A stretch of DNA of 11,325 nucleotides from Marinoscillum sp964351885 (GCA_964351885.1 CAYGPP010000136.1:1-11325), one strand, 5' to 3'. Shown: positions 1-7,790, counted from the first letter of the stretch. Made by a program: numbers and translations. Notes: generated by a model not told the origin, from the letters alone.

Positions 1-639
1 ATCTGGAGCTTCTTGCTCTTCATTATTAACTAGTTGATAGAAGAAATCAGGATCATTAATTACCATTCCCATAGCAGATTGTGGCCCTTGAAAGATTAAG
101 GAATTACCAAATCCAATCTCCACAGCCAAAGGGTCTGGCATATCTTCTGAAGGATACTCTTCAGGAAAACCAGGATATTGATCGTTTAATAATCGACCAC
201 CCCAACCAGAATTAACCAATTGATTGGAATCGGAAGCACTCATCCAAATATCTGTGGAGCGGAAATGAGAATAGTTCTGCTCTGGATATCCTACATTCTG
301 TATGATCTGAAATCTATCTTCATCATAGAGAGATTTTAAACCTGATAACGACGGATGAAGCCCAACATCAGCATCGGATAACTTAAGCAACTTCTCTTCA
401 GGAAGAATAACATGAGGACGAACGTTGTTAAGCGCAGATAATTGATCCAAAGGAATAACCGTATTCAATCCGTCATTCCCTCCATCTAAATATATCATTA
501 CTAATACTTTACCTTGATCGGCAGCCATACGTAATAAGCCCTCTAAAGAACTCTCAGGCATCTTAAATCCCAACGCACCAACTACTCCAGGCACAGCCAT
601 AGAATGCGAAAGATGTCTTAGAAATGATCTTCTTTTCAT
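1..639 (-). CDS. DUF1501 family protein with Tat leader (partial, C-terminus off window)
   Basis: The reading frame is open from an ATG at 639 to the left edge, giving the first 213 residues of a protein usually about 400-500 aa long. The N-terminus has a twin-arginine motif (KRRSFLRHL, residues 2-10) followed by a mildly hydrophobic stretch, as DUF1501 proteins commonly do, so Tat export of a folded protein is likely. The LDGGNDGLNTVIP block (residues 51-63) is the family signature, and the downstream SHFRSTDIW (124-132) and SGWGGRLL (144-151) blocks also fit. DUF1501 is distantly related to the alkaline phosphatase/sulfatase superfamily, but its reaction is not established. The start lies 7 nt after the stop of the DUF1800 gene, so the two are surely co-transcribed; these families are very often neighbours. 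Family assignment is firm and function is unknown. Confidence 0.93.
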   Translation of the reverse strand, partial: MKRRSFLRHLSHSMAVPGVVGALGFKMPESSLEGLLRMAADQGKVLVMIYLDGGNDGLNTVIPLDQLSALNNVRPHVILPEEKLLKLSDADVGLHPSLSGLKSLYDEDRFQIIQNVGYPEQNYSHFRSTDIWMSASDSNQLVNSGWGGRLLNDQYPGFPEEYPSEDMPDPLAVEIGFGNSLIFQGPQSAMGMVINDPDFFYQLVNNEEQEAPD

Positions 640-646
640 AGTCGTT

Positions 647-2389
647 TCACATTAATTGAGCTTCTCCTAATTGTAATAAGTGCTGGAAGGTAGCCTTCAG
701 GCGAGACTCTACTACCATTCGATACGATTCGTCTTCAGGATTTTGCATTAGCTCAAGCCAAGCAGTGGTCCAGTAAGCATCTGTTTCTTGACCAGAAAGT
801 AAAATTGACTTGATACTATCAAGTACATTTTTTTCTAATCCTATACCTAACAATAATTCTGCGGACTCAGCAAGCATTTTATTTGGATCTTCCGGGTTCT
901 CTAGGTGCTCTAAAAAGCGCACTAAATCCGCCGAAATTGTCAGCTCGCTACTGATCCACATTCCCCAATACATTAACGAATCACTTGTAATAGCTCTTGC
1001 AGCTATCGTATCAGTGGTAACCCAATACTTATCGAAAGATGGAGCTTGATAGTAGGCCGGCCATCCTGCAACACTTGGAGGATCGCCTACTTCTAAACCG
1101 AAATTGGCCATATTCCATAAAAAGCTTTGATGCTGCCTATTAACTAATCTTAAGTCAGATACATCTACACCTTCAATTTCCAGAGTTCTCCATAACCCTA
1201 TCAAAAAATCCGTTGGTGGCTTAATCATAGCTCCAATATTTGATTCATCATAAAAATGATCACTGCTCAGAAGCGTTTCTAATACTGGCTTGATTTCATA
1301 ATTGTTATCACGAAAAATATCAGCTAGAGGAACTATGATATTTTGCTCCGTATTAGCATCAATTTCTGGAAACACGAAAAACTGATAAAGTCGCCTACAG
1401 ATGTAAAGAGCTGTCTCCTGATTAGCAAAGATCATATCGAGCAACTCATCCAATTCTTCAGCACCGGCTTCTCCTACTCTCCCAGAGATAGTTTTGTTGC
1501 CATAAAACGCAGAAAACTCTTTATCAGAAGTATCATGTAAAGAAGGATAGAAAATCGATCCAGGGATTCCTACTTGTTCTATCTTTTCCCAATCAACCGT
1601 CCAGCCAGTCAGCACCTTTGCAGCGGCTCTTACATCACCTTCCGTGTAGTTACTGTTCGGCCCCTTTCCAATACAAAATAGCTCCTGAAGTTCTCTTGCA
1701 TAATTCTCGTCAGGAGCCTCCTTATTATTAAAAGCTCCATTAAGAAAAAATAACATCGCATTGTCTAAAGTCAAAGACCGGATTAGTGATTTGAAATTTC
1801 CAAAAGTATGCTGATGCAGCATATCAAAATAAGAAAAGCTCAATTTTCCGTAGAAGACATCCCAAGTTTTGATAGGTAAAAGGTTGTGCCAAAAAAGTAA
1901 CATCTTCTGCTCGAAACTAGTAGGCTGGTTAATCATATTACGAATAAGCCAAGATTTCAAAGAAACTGTCCTAAGTCCTTCTAAATCTCCACTGTGGACA
2001 GCATTTATCCATGTCTCACCAAATGCGACATCAGGGTCGCTAATACCTTCCTCTGAATCATTATAATCGTTTAACGGAGGTTGAAATGTACTTTTTGTAA
2101 ATAATAAAGCAAGTGAATCTTCTAAAGTCAGGTTTTCAAGTTTCCCTAAATCTTCCTTTTTCACTCCAAACATTGTACGTTTTAGAAGATGCAATTTCTG
2201 CTTTTTAGTAAGTTCATTGGGTAAAGCAGATAGGCTAAAAGTCGTAACTGTTCTTTCTTGTACCGTATGATTCTTTATCTCACCATTCATTTTAAGTATT
2301 GACATCTTGCGATATTTGTCAACCAGTTCTTTATGATTGGTAGGCAACCAACTTTTACTCTTTTGCACTTTATCTGGATTTATTTGCAC
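647..2389 (-). CDS. DUF1800 family protein
   Basis: A protein of up to 580 aa that matches DUF1800 along its length. Visible blocks are TKKQKLHLLKRTMFG (61-75), LLFWHNLLP (164-172), DENYARELQELF (227-238), TEGDVRAAAKVLTGW (249-263), CRRLYQFFVFPEID (331-344), IKPPTDFLIGLWRTL (389-403) and PPSVAGWPAYY (437-447). Function is unknown, but the gene is typically paired with DUF1501, as here. No signal peptide is seen from any start. The first possible start is a GTG at 2389; ATGs at 2305 (552 aa) and 2290 (547 aa) still lie before the first conserved block. A promoter-like element ends only 4 nt upstream of the GTG, so either the mRNA is leaderless or an ATG is used. Oddity: where I recall WHNH in relatives, this protein reads WHNL at 167-170. 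The last gene of the unit, DUF1501, starts 7 nt later. Confidence 0.92.
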   Translation of the reverse strand: MQINPDKVQKSKSWLPTNHKELVDKYRKMSILKMNGEIKNHTVQERTVTTFSLSALPNELTKKQKLHLLKRTMFGVKKEDLGKLENLTLEDSLALLFTKSTFQPPLNDYNDSEEGISDPDVAFGETWINAVHSGDLEGLRTVSLKSWLIRNMINQPTSFEQKMLLFWHNLLPIKTWDVFYGKLSFSYFDMLHQHTFGNFKSLIRSLTLDNAMLFFLNGAFNNKEAPDENYARELQELFCIGKGPNSNYTEGDVRAAAKVLTGWTVDWEKIEQVGIPGSIFYPSLHDTSDKEFSAFYGNKTISGRVGEAGAEELDELLDMIFANQETALYICRRLYQFFVFPEIDANTEQNIIVPLADIFRDNNYEIKPVLETLLSSDHFYDESNIGAMIKPPTDFLIGLWRTLEIEGVDVSDLRLVNRQHQSFLWNMANFGLEVGDPPSVAGWPAYYQAPSFDKYWVTTDTIAARAITSDSLMYWGMWISSELTISADLVRFLEHLENPEDPNKMLAESAELLLGIGLEKNVLDSIKSILLSGQETDAYWTTAWLELMQNPEDESYRMVVESRLKATFQHLLQLGEAQLM

Positions 2390-2393
2390 CCAA

Positions 2394-2425
2394 TAAATCT
2401 AATTAAATAGTCTAGTAAATTCAAA
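2394..2425 (-). promoter_or_regulatory. Candidate Bacteroidota promoter of the DUF1800-DUF1501 unit
   Basis: Read on the minus strand, TTTG (2425-2422) is followed by 20 nt and then TAGATTTA (2401-2394). This matches the Bacteroidota sigma-A pattern (-33 TTTG/TTG, -7 TAnnTTTG) except for the last base. Transcription would start close to the GTG at 2389. In AT-rich DNA such boxes arise by chance, so this is a candidate only. Confidence 0.35.
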
Positions 2426-2504
2426 TTGCCAAGAATATCTCTTTCATTAGTTGCAATTTTCTTACTTAATCAAGTCAGAATTATAAAAATGTTATGCACG
2501 CATA

Positions 2505-2526
2505 CTAAATTTATTCCTAAATTTAT
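2505..2526. repeat. Tandem 10-bp direct repeat CTAAATTTAT, each containing a palindrome
   Basis: CTAAATTTAT occurs at 2505-2514 and again at 2517-2526, a 12-bp period. Each copy contains the perfect palindrome TAAATTTA. The pair sits in the 204-bp divergent intergenic region between the DUF1800 gene (minus) and the fasciclin gene (plus), so it could be an operator or just AT-rich promoter DNA. The rest of this intergenic region shows only a weak plus-strand promoter candidate: TTG at 2540-2542, 19 nt, TAAATTAC at 2562-2569. Confidence 0.4.
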
Positions 2527-2593
2527 GAACATAACAATATTGACGTTGTTATAAGAACACTTAAATTACACGACTAAACAAAATTTGAAGAAG

Positions 2594-3655
2594 ATGATGA
2601 AAAACACAATCAATCCATTAAAAGCCTTAGCCATGCTAACGGTTGTTTTTGGACTACTATTCACAACGAGTTGTGATGAGGACGATGAAGAGCCTATTCC
2701 TACAATGACTATTGTAGAGATCGCCACTTCCACTCCAGGGCTAGATTCTTTAGCCAAATATTTGAGCGTTTATCCTGATTTAGTTGGTTTATTAGGTGGA
2801 AACGGTGATTTCACCGTATTTGCTCCAACTAATGATGCATTTATTGGATTGCTACAAACACCTGGCTTTCCTTCAAACATTACATCAATCAATCCATTGA
2901 TTATCAAGAACGTTCTTGCTTATCACGTTTCTACTACTCGCTACGAAGCTTCTGCTTTGACTGCAGGTGTGGAAGTTGCTACTGCAAGTGAAGGAAGCGA
3001 ATCTATTATCATTAATGATGATGGTACTTTGCTTACAGGATCATCTAATGCTGCTATCGTAGTTTTACAAGCTAATATCAAGGCAACTAATGGCGTAATT
3101 CATACTATAGGTTCTGTATTGATTCCACCATCTGTAGGAGCAACTTTAACTCCAAATTTGGGTAAAACATCTGGGGCAGTACTTTTGGGAGCTGATTTCA
3201 GTACCCTAGCTTCGGCACTGATTAAATCAGAGCAACACGCGGCGACAAGTGATTTAATCCCATCACTTATAGGTGTATTAGCTGGAACTACCGCTCATAC
3301 TGCATTTTTACCTTCAAATGCCACTTTTGCAGCAGGAGAATTAACAGCAGATAGCTTTACGGCAGAGCAGTGGTATGGCATTATTGCGAACCATGTCGTT
3401 CTTGACGAAGTAGGACCGGCACTTTTAGTGCAAGGAAAAACCATGACTACAGCTCTGGGCGCTACTTTAACAGTGTTAACTGCAGAAGCACCTACGGATC
3501 CTGCAAGAGGAATCTTAACAGGAATCGCCATCGATTCTAATGGCGACACCACGCCAGAAGCTCAAGTGGCTGTTCCTTCTTCAGCTAGTCCTTCGTTGGT
3601 TACTTCAAATGGACAGATTCATGTAATAGCGGGAGTATTGTTACCTCCTTCTTAG
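2594..3655 (+). CDS. Two-domain fasciclin (FAS1) lipoprotein, probably surface exposed
   Basis: A 353-aa protein with a lipoprotein signal (hydrophobic ALAMLTVVFGLLFTTS before Cys27). The acidic run DEDDEE directly after the Cys resembles the lipoprotein export signal that sends Bacteroidota lipoproteins to the outer face of the outer membrane. Two FAS1 domains follow. The first (about 38-178) has FTVFAPTNDAF at 73-83, a YHV motif, and TNGVIH at 165-170 leading into SVLIPP. The second (about 185-353) has HTAFLPSNATF at 235-245, NHVV, and SNGQIH at 338-343 leading into GVLLPPS at the C-terminus. FAS1 domains usually act in adhesion or matrix contact; the partner cannot be read here. The frame extends to a TTG at 2585, but ATG 2594 (or the adjacent 2597) gives a normal lipoprotein leader. 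It stands alone, is the only plus-strand gene, and has its own terminator. Confidence 0.93.
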   Translation: MMKNTINPLKALAMLTVVFGLLFTTSCDEDDEEPIPTMTIVEIATSTPGLDSLAKYLSVYPDLVGLLGGNGDFTVFAPTNDAFIGLLQTPGFPSNITSINPLIIKNVLAYHVSTTRYEASALTAGVEVATASEGSESIIINDDGTLLTGSSNAAIVVLQANIKATNGVIHTIGSVLIPPSVGATLTPNLGKTSGAVLLGADFSTLASALIKSEQHAATSDLIPSLIGVLAGTTAHTAFLPSNATFAAGELTADSFTAEQWYGIIANHVVLDEVGPALLVQGKTMTTALGATLTVLTAEAPTDPARGILTGIAIDSNGDTTPEAQVAVPSSASPSLVTSNGQIHVIAGVLLPPS

Positions 3656-3680
3656 GATTTTAAAACCATAATAAAGTACG

Positions 3681-3712
3681 AAACCTATGCCTCAAGGCAT
3701 AGGTTTTTTTTT
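3681..3712 (+). terminator. Strong intrinsic terminator of the fasciclin gene
   Basis: An 11-bp perfect stem (AAACCTATGCC at 3681-3691 with GGCATAGGTTT at 3696-3706) closes a TCAA tetraloop and runs into nine T's (3704-3712). It lies 25 nt after the fasciclin stop, between convergent genes. Read on the minus strand the hairpin has only a short U run, so it should act mainly in the plus direction. No separate terminator is seen for the channel gene ending at 3755. Confidence 0.9.
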
Positions 3713-3754
3713 CTGCTAATTTTACCCCATCTCTAATAAGTATAATCGCTTTCG

Positions 3755-4603
3755 TTATACCATGGCCTCCCCGCATTTCTTACAGTAGTTAGAATCATTA
3801 GAATTCTCTGTTTTACATCTAGAACAACTTATCAGTATACGCTCATTTTTCTCTTGGTCTTCTTTAGCTGCTCTATTAATCTCTGAAGTCATAATACCAG
3901 TCGGCACTGCAATAATGGCATACCCTGCCAGCATAAGCAATGTTGCAAAAGCTTGACCAATAATAGTATGTGGAGCGATATCACCATACCCCACCGTCGT
4001 AACCGTTACCACTGCCCAATAAATACTCTTAGGAATACTTGTGAAACCATTCTCACCTCCTTCAATTAAATACATCAAAGTGCCAGTAATCATGACTAAT
4101 GTAAAAACGGCTCCCATAAAAATGAGAATTTTTCTTTTAGAACCTTTAAGTGCGGTGGCAAGAACTGCCGCCTCTTCTAAGTATCTGGACAACTTGAGTA
4201 TTCGGAAGACCCTCAATAGCCTTATTGCTCGGATAACGACCAGATAACTCCCTCCAGTTACAAATAAACTAATGTAAGTAGGTAAAAGAGAAATTAAATC
4301 AACTAACCCAAAGAAGCTGAAAACATAATTTTTAGGTTTATCGGTAATGTACAATCTGAGTAGATACTCTATTGTGAAGATTACAGTGAAAGACCACTCA
4401 ATAACGTAAAAAAAGTCCTCATGATCCTTTTTCACCTCACTAACGCTCTCAAACATAACAACGATAATACTCAAGATTATGGCTATTAAAAGCACTACAT
4501 CAAACAGTTTCCCCGCTTGCGTGTCTGTGCCAAATACGATGGTATGAAGCCGATCCTTCAAACTTTCCTTATTGGAAATATCATTCATTTTGTTTTGTTC
4601 CAT
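3755..4603 (-). CDS. Voltage-gated-type potassium channel with C-terminal zinc ribbon
   Basis: A 282-aa, six-transmembrane channel subunit; the family works as a tetramer in the inner membrane. S1 is about 33-51, S2 about 65-85 with acidic E69 and E79, and S3 about 95-115 with D102. S4 at about 118-141 has a basic residue at every third position (R125, R128, R131, R134, K137, R140), the pattern of a voltage sensor. S5 is about 158-180. The pore helix leads to the K+ selectivity filter TTVGYGD (202-208), and S6 is about 213-236. A cytoplasmic tail ends in C260-x2-C263-x10-C274-x2-C277, a zinc-ribbon-like site. There is no RCK or cyclic-nucleotide domain. The ATG at 4603 is followed by a second Met at residue 6. 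It is separated from the upstream receptor gene by a terminator, so it probably has its own promoter, which I could not place. Confidence 0.93.
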   Translation of the reverse strand: MEQNKMNDISNKESLKDRLHTIVFGTDTQAGKLFDVVLLIAIILSIIVVMFESVSEVKKDHEDFFYVIEWSFTVIFTIEYLLRLYITDKPKNYVFSFFGLVDLISLLPTYISLFVTGGSYLVVIRAIRLLRVFRILKLSRYLEEAAVLATALKGSKRKILIFMGAVFTLVMITGTLMYLIEGGENGFTSIPKSIYWAVVTVTTVGYGDIAPHTIIGQAFATLLMLAGYAIIAVPTGIMTSEINRAAKEDQEKNERILISCSRCKTENSNDSNYCKKCGEAMV

Positions 4604-4620
4604 TTCTTGAGTTAACCAAA

Positions 4621-4651
4621 TAAAAAATGCCCAATCTTATAGACTGAGCAT
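4621..4651 (-). terminator. Intrinsic terminator of the TonB-dependent receptor gene
   Basis: On the minus strand, ATGCTCAGTCT pairs with AGATTGGGCAT (11 bp, two G-U pairs; plus coordinates 4641-4651 and 4627-4637) around a 3-nt ATA loop. The stem runs into a TTTTT tract (about 4626-4622). It sits 36 nt after the receptor stop and before the channel start, separating the two transcription units. Confidence 0.85.
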
Positions 4652-4687
4652 CAAGGTATGAAAAATGACATTAAATCTAAAGAGAGA

Positions 4688-7630
4688 TTAATTCATCAAT
4701 TGATCAAAGGTGATTGACAAATAATAAATAGCACCTATATCTGGACCTCCTAAACTCTGAATATAATATTTATTCAAAAGATTTGATCCTCCCAGTTTTA
4801 GCACAGACTTTAGCGCATCTAATTTATAAGACAACTGTGCATCTACCGTACTATATGCCTCTACTTGCCCAACAGCAAACGAAGATTGCCATTCAAAATC
4901 AGTCTGCCATCTGTAAGTAACATTAAACCCAAGGTTATCAGTCAACTTCCTATTTCCAAAGTTGAGATTAAACTTGTGCTCCGGCGTGTTGAACTCTGAA
5001 AGAACATTATCAGAAAAACCACCTATCAATTTACTCCAAGTATAATTTCCACCAAGAGTATATCCTCCATTGATGGCATATGTCAAACCTAAAGCGGCAC
5101 CCTGCGAGGTAACATTATCATCTAGGTTGGTGTAAATCTGAAAAGTGTTGTCTGCACTGCTACTTAATAATGATGGGAGGGCACTTGGGTCAGCAATCGC
5201 ATCACCCGAAGCTTTGTGTATTCTGACTTGAGTAATGAAGTCAGAATATGCATTGTAGTAGTAGACCGCATCAACAAGGAGCTTGTTTTTAATTAAACTC
5301 TTATAGCCAAATTCAATAGACCTAACCTTCTCTGGTCTAACAGGATCAAACGCTGTTACTGGCACTAACAAATCTGAATATGCATCGATTCCAGCAGAAG
5401 GATCATTAAAATATGCCTCCCTAAATGCTAACACAGAACCACCTGTGAAACCATTTTCAGTAAGTGCATATTTCAGATAATTCTCTTCAAGGCCTCCTAA
5501 GAGTCTGGCCGAAATAATGTTCAAATCTATGTATTGACCCTGTGTGGTTGGGTTTCGAAAACCTGTTTGAAACGAAACCCTAAAATTATGATTCTTCTTA
5601 ACCGTATAAACTGCCGAGAGTCTTGGGTTCACCTGTCCATTAAAATTTTGATTCTTATCAAATCTCAATGAACCCGAAAGTTTCAATGCGTCGGGAACTA
5701 TTGTTTTTGCAGCTTGAACGTAAGCACCAAATTCACTAATCTGGATACCTCCATTTTTATCAGGGAATATGGTTCCTTCTGACCTTAAGTCAAAGGTTCT
5801 GAAACTTGCTCCTGCTTGAAGCTCAACTGCATTATTTAATAGTCGGGTGAAATCATATTGTGTTTCCGCATGATACATCTTGGATTTATCATCAAAGTAA
5901 GGACCATCAGGAACGGTGAATGGTGCATCTTTTTCCTTATCCAATGCTACTTCTTTATTCCTATTAAAAGCAATACTACCCTCTGCCGGTCGTGTGAGAT
6001 CTACTTGACTTCTTGCAAATTGATGTGCTGCTTCTTGAATCGGAATTGCATCTTCGGAAGGTAAAGCATTAATATCCCCTGGATTTAAGCCTTGATCCTT
6101 GAGATATTTCAGATACTGGGCGGTATAAGTAGCAAACCAAGCGCTATTTCCGGAATGACTTCCATTTACCGTATTACCTAAAAACTCAGTAATGTATGAG
6201 TCCCCTGAATCTTCAATAGTGGCATAAGCCCTTACGAAAAAATCACTTCCCCTTAGCTGTAATCGGTGCTGCTGAATACCAAAATTGGAAAGTGCATAAC
6301 GTTGTGCTCCCGTATAAATACTAGTACCGAATCCAGCATTATACATATAACTCAATTCAAGTTTATCATTAAGGCGATAAAAAAGTCCTGTATTGATCTT
6401 CATGTTTTCTGCATTGTAATTGATCAATGATTTCTCTGTATATGCTGAACGTGCAACAGTATGTCCAGGAATATCACTCAAGTAACTCGTAACGCCAATT
6501 CCATTAAATATAGCTCTCAGACCTCCGTACGCGGAATTTTCCGGATTGCTTGGGTCGTAATTTGCTCCGCCTTCATTCAATCCATCAGCTTCGGATTTAA
6601 AGGCTGCTTGTGCAGCAAAACCCAGAAAACCAATGTTAGTAGAAGCTTCATCTCCCATAAAATGCAGACGATCTGCTGCTGGATTGAAAGAAAAACCTTC
6701 AGGTCTTAAAGCCTCGTTTCTGTCAACAGATGAACTTCCCTCCCAATCATTGGCCTTCATGTATGAGAAGTTTACCTTAAATGCGAACTTGTCATTAAAT
6801 GCTTTTGCATATCTAATAGACATATCATGCATAAGCGCTGGATCTCTTCCATTTGGGTTATCGACGTGATTAAGACCAGTCTTATAAGTTGCACTAAGTC
6901 CTTGGTAATCAAACGGACTTTTGCTATTAATCAATAAAATTCCGTTGAAAGCATTAGGGCCATAAAGGGCTGAAGACGCTCCTGGAATCATTTCTACACT
7001 CTCAACATCCAAAGCTGAAGGGCCATTAAGGTTACCTATAGGAAAATTCAAAGCAGGTGCTTGAGTATCCATTCCATCAATTAACTGAACGAACCTTGTG
7101 TTTCCAGTGGAAGCAAATCCTCTGGCATTTATTATTTGAAAATTGATACTACTAGTAGCTACATCTACACCTTTAAGATTAGCGAGTGCCTTATAATAAG
7201 TATCAGCAGAAGTATTCTGAATAGCCAATATGTCCATCTTCTCAATACTCACTGGAGACCGAAGAATACTCTCTTCAATCCTAGACGCAGATACAACCAC
7301 TTCCTGACCAAGCATGAATGATTCTTTCATCTTTACGTTCAGGTTGGAGATTGAAGCTTGATCGATTTCTAGCTCTTGGCGTTCATACCCGACACTAGAG
7401 ATCACAAGTGTTACCGGTGGTGGTTGATTGACTTTCAAATTGAAATTTCCCATCACATCCGTGATAGTGCCTGTAACTGTTCCTTTTACCAGGATGCTTA
7501 CACCGATCAATTCTTCACCAGACTGACCATCCGTGACTTTACCAGAAATGTTTACTTGGGCTGACGCAAATTGAACTGAACAGGCAAATAGAGTCAGCGC
7601 AAAAAGAGCTTTGAGATTATTTAGATTCAT
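4688..7630 (-). CDS. TonB-dependent outer-membrane receptor with carboxypeptidase-regulatory-like N-terminal domain
   Basis: A 980-aa outer-membrane active-transport receptor powered by TonB-ExbB-ExbD. The Sec signal peptide is residues 1-24 (cleavage after FASA). A CarboxypepD_reg-like beta-sandwich follows at about 27-105 (ISGKVTDGQSGEELIGVSILVKG start, GTITDVMGNF). A TonB-box-like segment, EVVVSASR, is at 110-117. The plug is about 120-239, with INARGF at 167-172 and GASSALYGPNAFNGILLIN at 217-235. The rest is a beta barrel, with the TonB-receptor feature LLNKYY near the end. The last strand (YYLSITF) is followed by DQLMN rather than ending on the usual aromatic residue. No SusD-like lipoprotein follows, so this is not a SusC/SusD pair, and the substrate cannot be deduced. 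It is flanked by terminators on both sides and so forms a single-gene unit. Two identical palindromes upstream may be its operator. Confidence 0.94.
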   Translation of the reverse strand: MNLNNLKALFALTLFACSVQFASAQVNISGKVTDGQSGEELIGVSILVKGTVTGTITDVMGNFNLKVNQPPPVTLVISSVGYERQELEIDQASISNLNVKMKESFMLGQEVVVSASRIEESILRSPVSIEKMDILAIQNTSADTYYKALANLKGVDVATSSINFQIINARGFASTGNTRFVQLIDGMDTQAPALNFPIGNLNGPSALDVESVEMIPGASSALYGPNAFNGILLINSKSPFDYQGLSATYKTGLNHVDNPNGRDPALMHDMSIRYAKAFNDKFAFKVNFSYMKANDWEGSSSVDRNEALRPEGFSFNPAADRLHFMGDEASTNIGFLGFAAQAAFKSEADGLNEGGANYDPSNPENSAYGGLRAIFNGIGVTSYLSDIPGHTVARSAYTEKSLINYNAENMKINTGLFYRLNDKLELSYMYNAGFGTSIYTGAQRYALSNFGIQQHRLQLRGSDFFVRAYATIEDSGDSYITEFLGNTVNGSHSGNSAWFATYTAQYLKYLKDQGLNPGDINALPSEDAIPIQEAAHQFARSQVDLTRPAEGSIAFNRNKEVALDKEKDAPFTVPDGPYFDDKSKMYHAETQYDFTRLLNNAVELQAGASFRTFDLRSEGTIFPDKNGGIQISEFGAYVQAAKTIVPDALKLSGSLRFDKNQNFNGQVNPRLSAVYTVKKNHNFRVSFQTGFRNPTTQGQYIDLNIISARLLGGLEENYLKYALTENGFTGGSVLAFREAYFNDPSAGIDAYSDLLVPVTAFDPVRPEKVRSIEFGYKSLIKNKLLVDAVYYYNAYSDFITQVRIHKASGDAIADPSALPSLLSSSADNTFQIYTNLDDNVTSQGAALGLTYAINGGYTLGGNYTWSKLIGGFSDNVLSEFNTPEHKFNLNFGNRKLTDNLGFNVTYRWQTDFEWQSSFAVGQVEAYSTVDAQLSYKLDALKSVLKLGGSNLLNKYYIQSLGGPDIGAIYYLSITFDQLMN

Positions 7631-7659
7631 AAATTGAATTAGGTTAGTACTGATGATCT

Positions 7660-7697
7660 TATCAATATTGAATAATTAATAAATATATCAATATTGA
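7660..7697. promoter_or_regulatory. Twin 12-bp repeats with palindromic cores, candidate operator upstream of the receptor gene
   Basis: TATCAATATTGA occurs at 7660-7671 and again at 7686-7697, exactly 26 bp apart. In each copy TCAATATTGA is a perfect 10-bp palindrome (7662-7671 and 7688-7697). They lie 30-67 nt upstream of the receptor ATG, where a regulator of the receptor promoter would bind. The regulator is not known, and no convincing -33/-7 promoter could be assigned among these repeats. Confidence 0.5.
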
Positions 7698-7740
7698 GGG
7701 TTATATAGGTCTCTAATATGTGATTTTGATAAAAATCTAT

Positions 7741-7769
7741 AAAAAAAGCCTGTAATCACTTACAAGCTT
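7741..7769 (-). terminator. Intrinsic terminator of gldC
   Basis: On the minus strand, AAGCTTGTAA pairs with TTACAGGCTT (10 bp, one G-U pair; plus coordinates 7760-7769 and 7746-7755) around a GTGA loop. It is followed by a run of T's (7747-7741). It lies 21 nt after the gldC stop and isolates gldC from the receptor gene downstream. Confidence 0.87.
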
Positions 7770-7790
7770 CACCTCTTCCGATTTAGTACA

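Noticed and set aside
2585..2593. TTG start for the fasciclin lipoprotein
   Set aside because: ATG codons at 2594 and 2597 give a complete lipoprotein leader; the TTG adds only three residues.
2566..2757. 63-aa minus-strand frame opposite the fasciclin leader
   Set aside because: It mirrors the lipoprotein signal and acidic region on the other strand; the Ser-rich run is the complement of the Asp/Glu codons.
3295..3552. 85-aa minus-strand frame inside the fasciclin gene
   Set aside because: It is a shadow of the second FAS1 domain with no independent evidence.
3681..3712. Bidirectional terminator for the convergent fasciclin and channel genes
   Set aside because: Only the plus direction has a long T run after the stem; on the minus strand the A tract comes before it.
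4688..7630. SusC/SusD glycan-uptake system
   Set aside because: The receptor has the regulatory-like N-terminal domain, but the neighbouring gene downstream is a K+ channel and no SusD-like lipoprotein or glycoside hydrolase is present.
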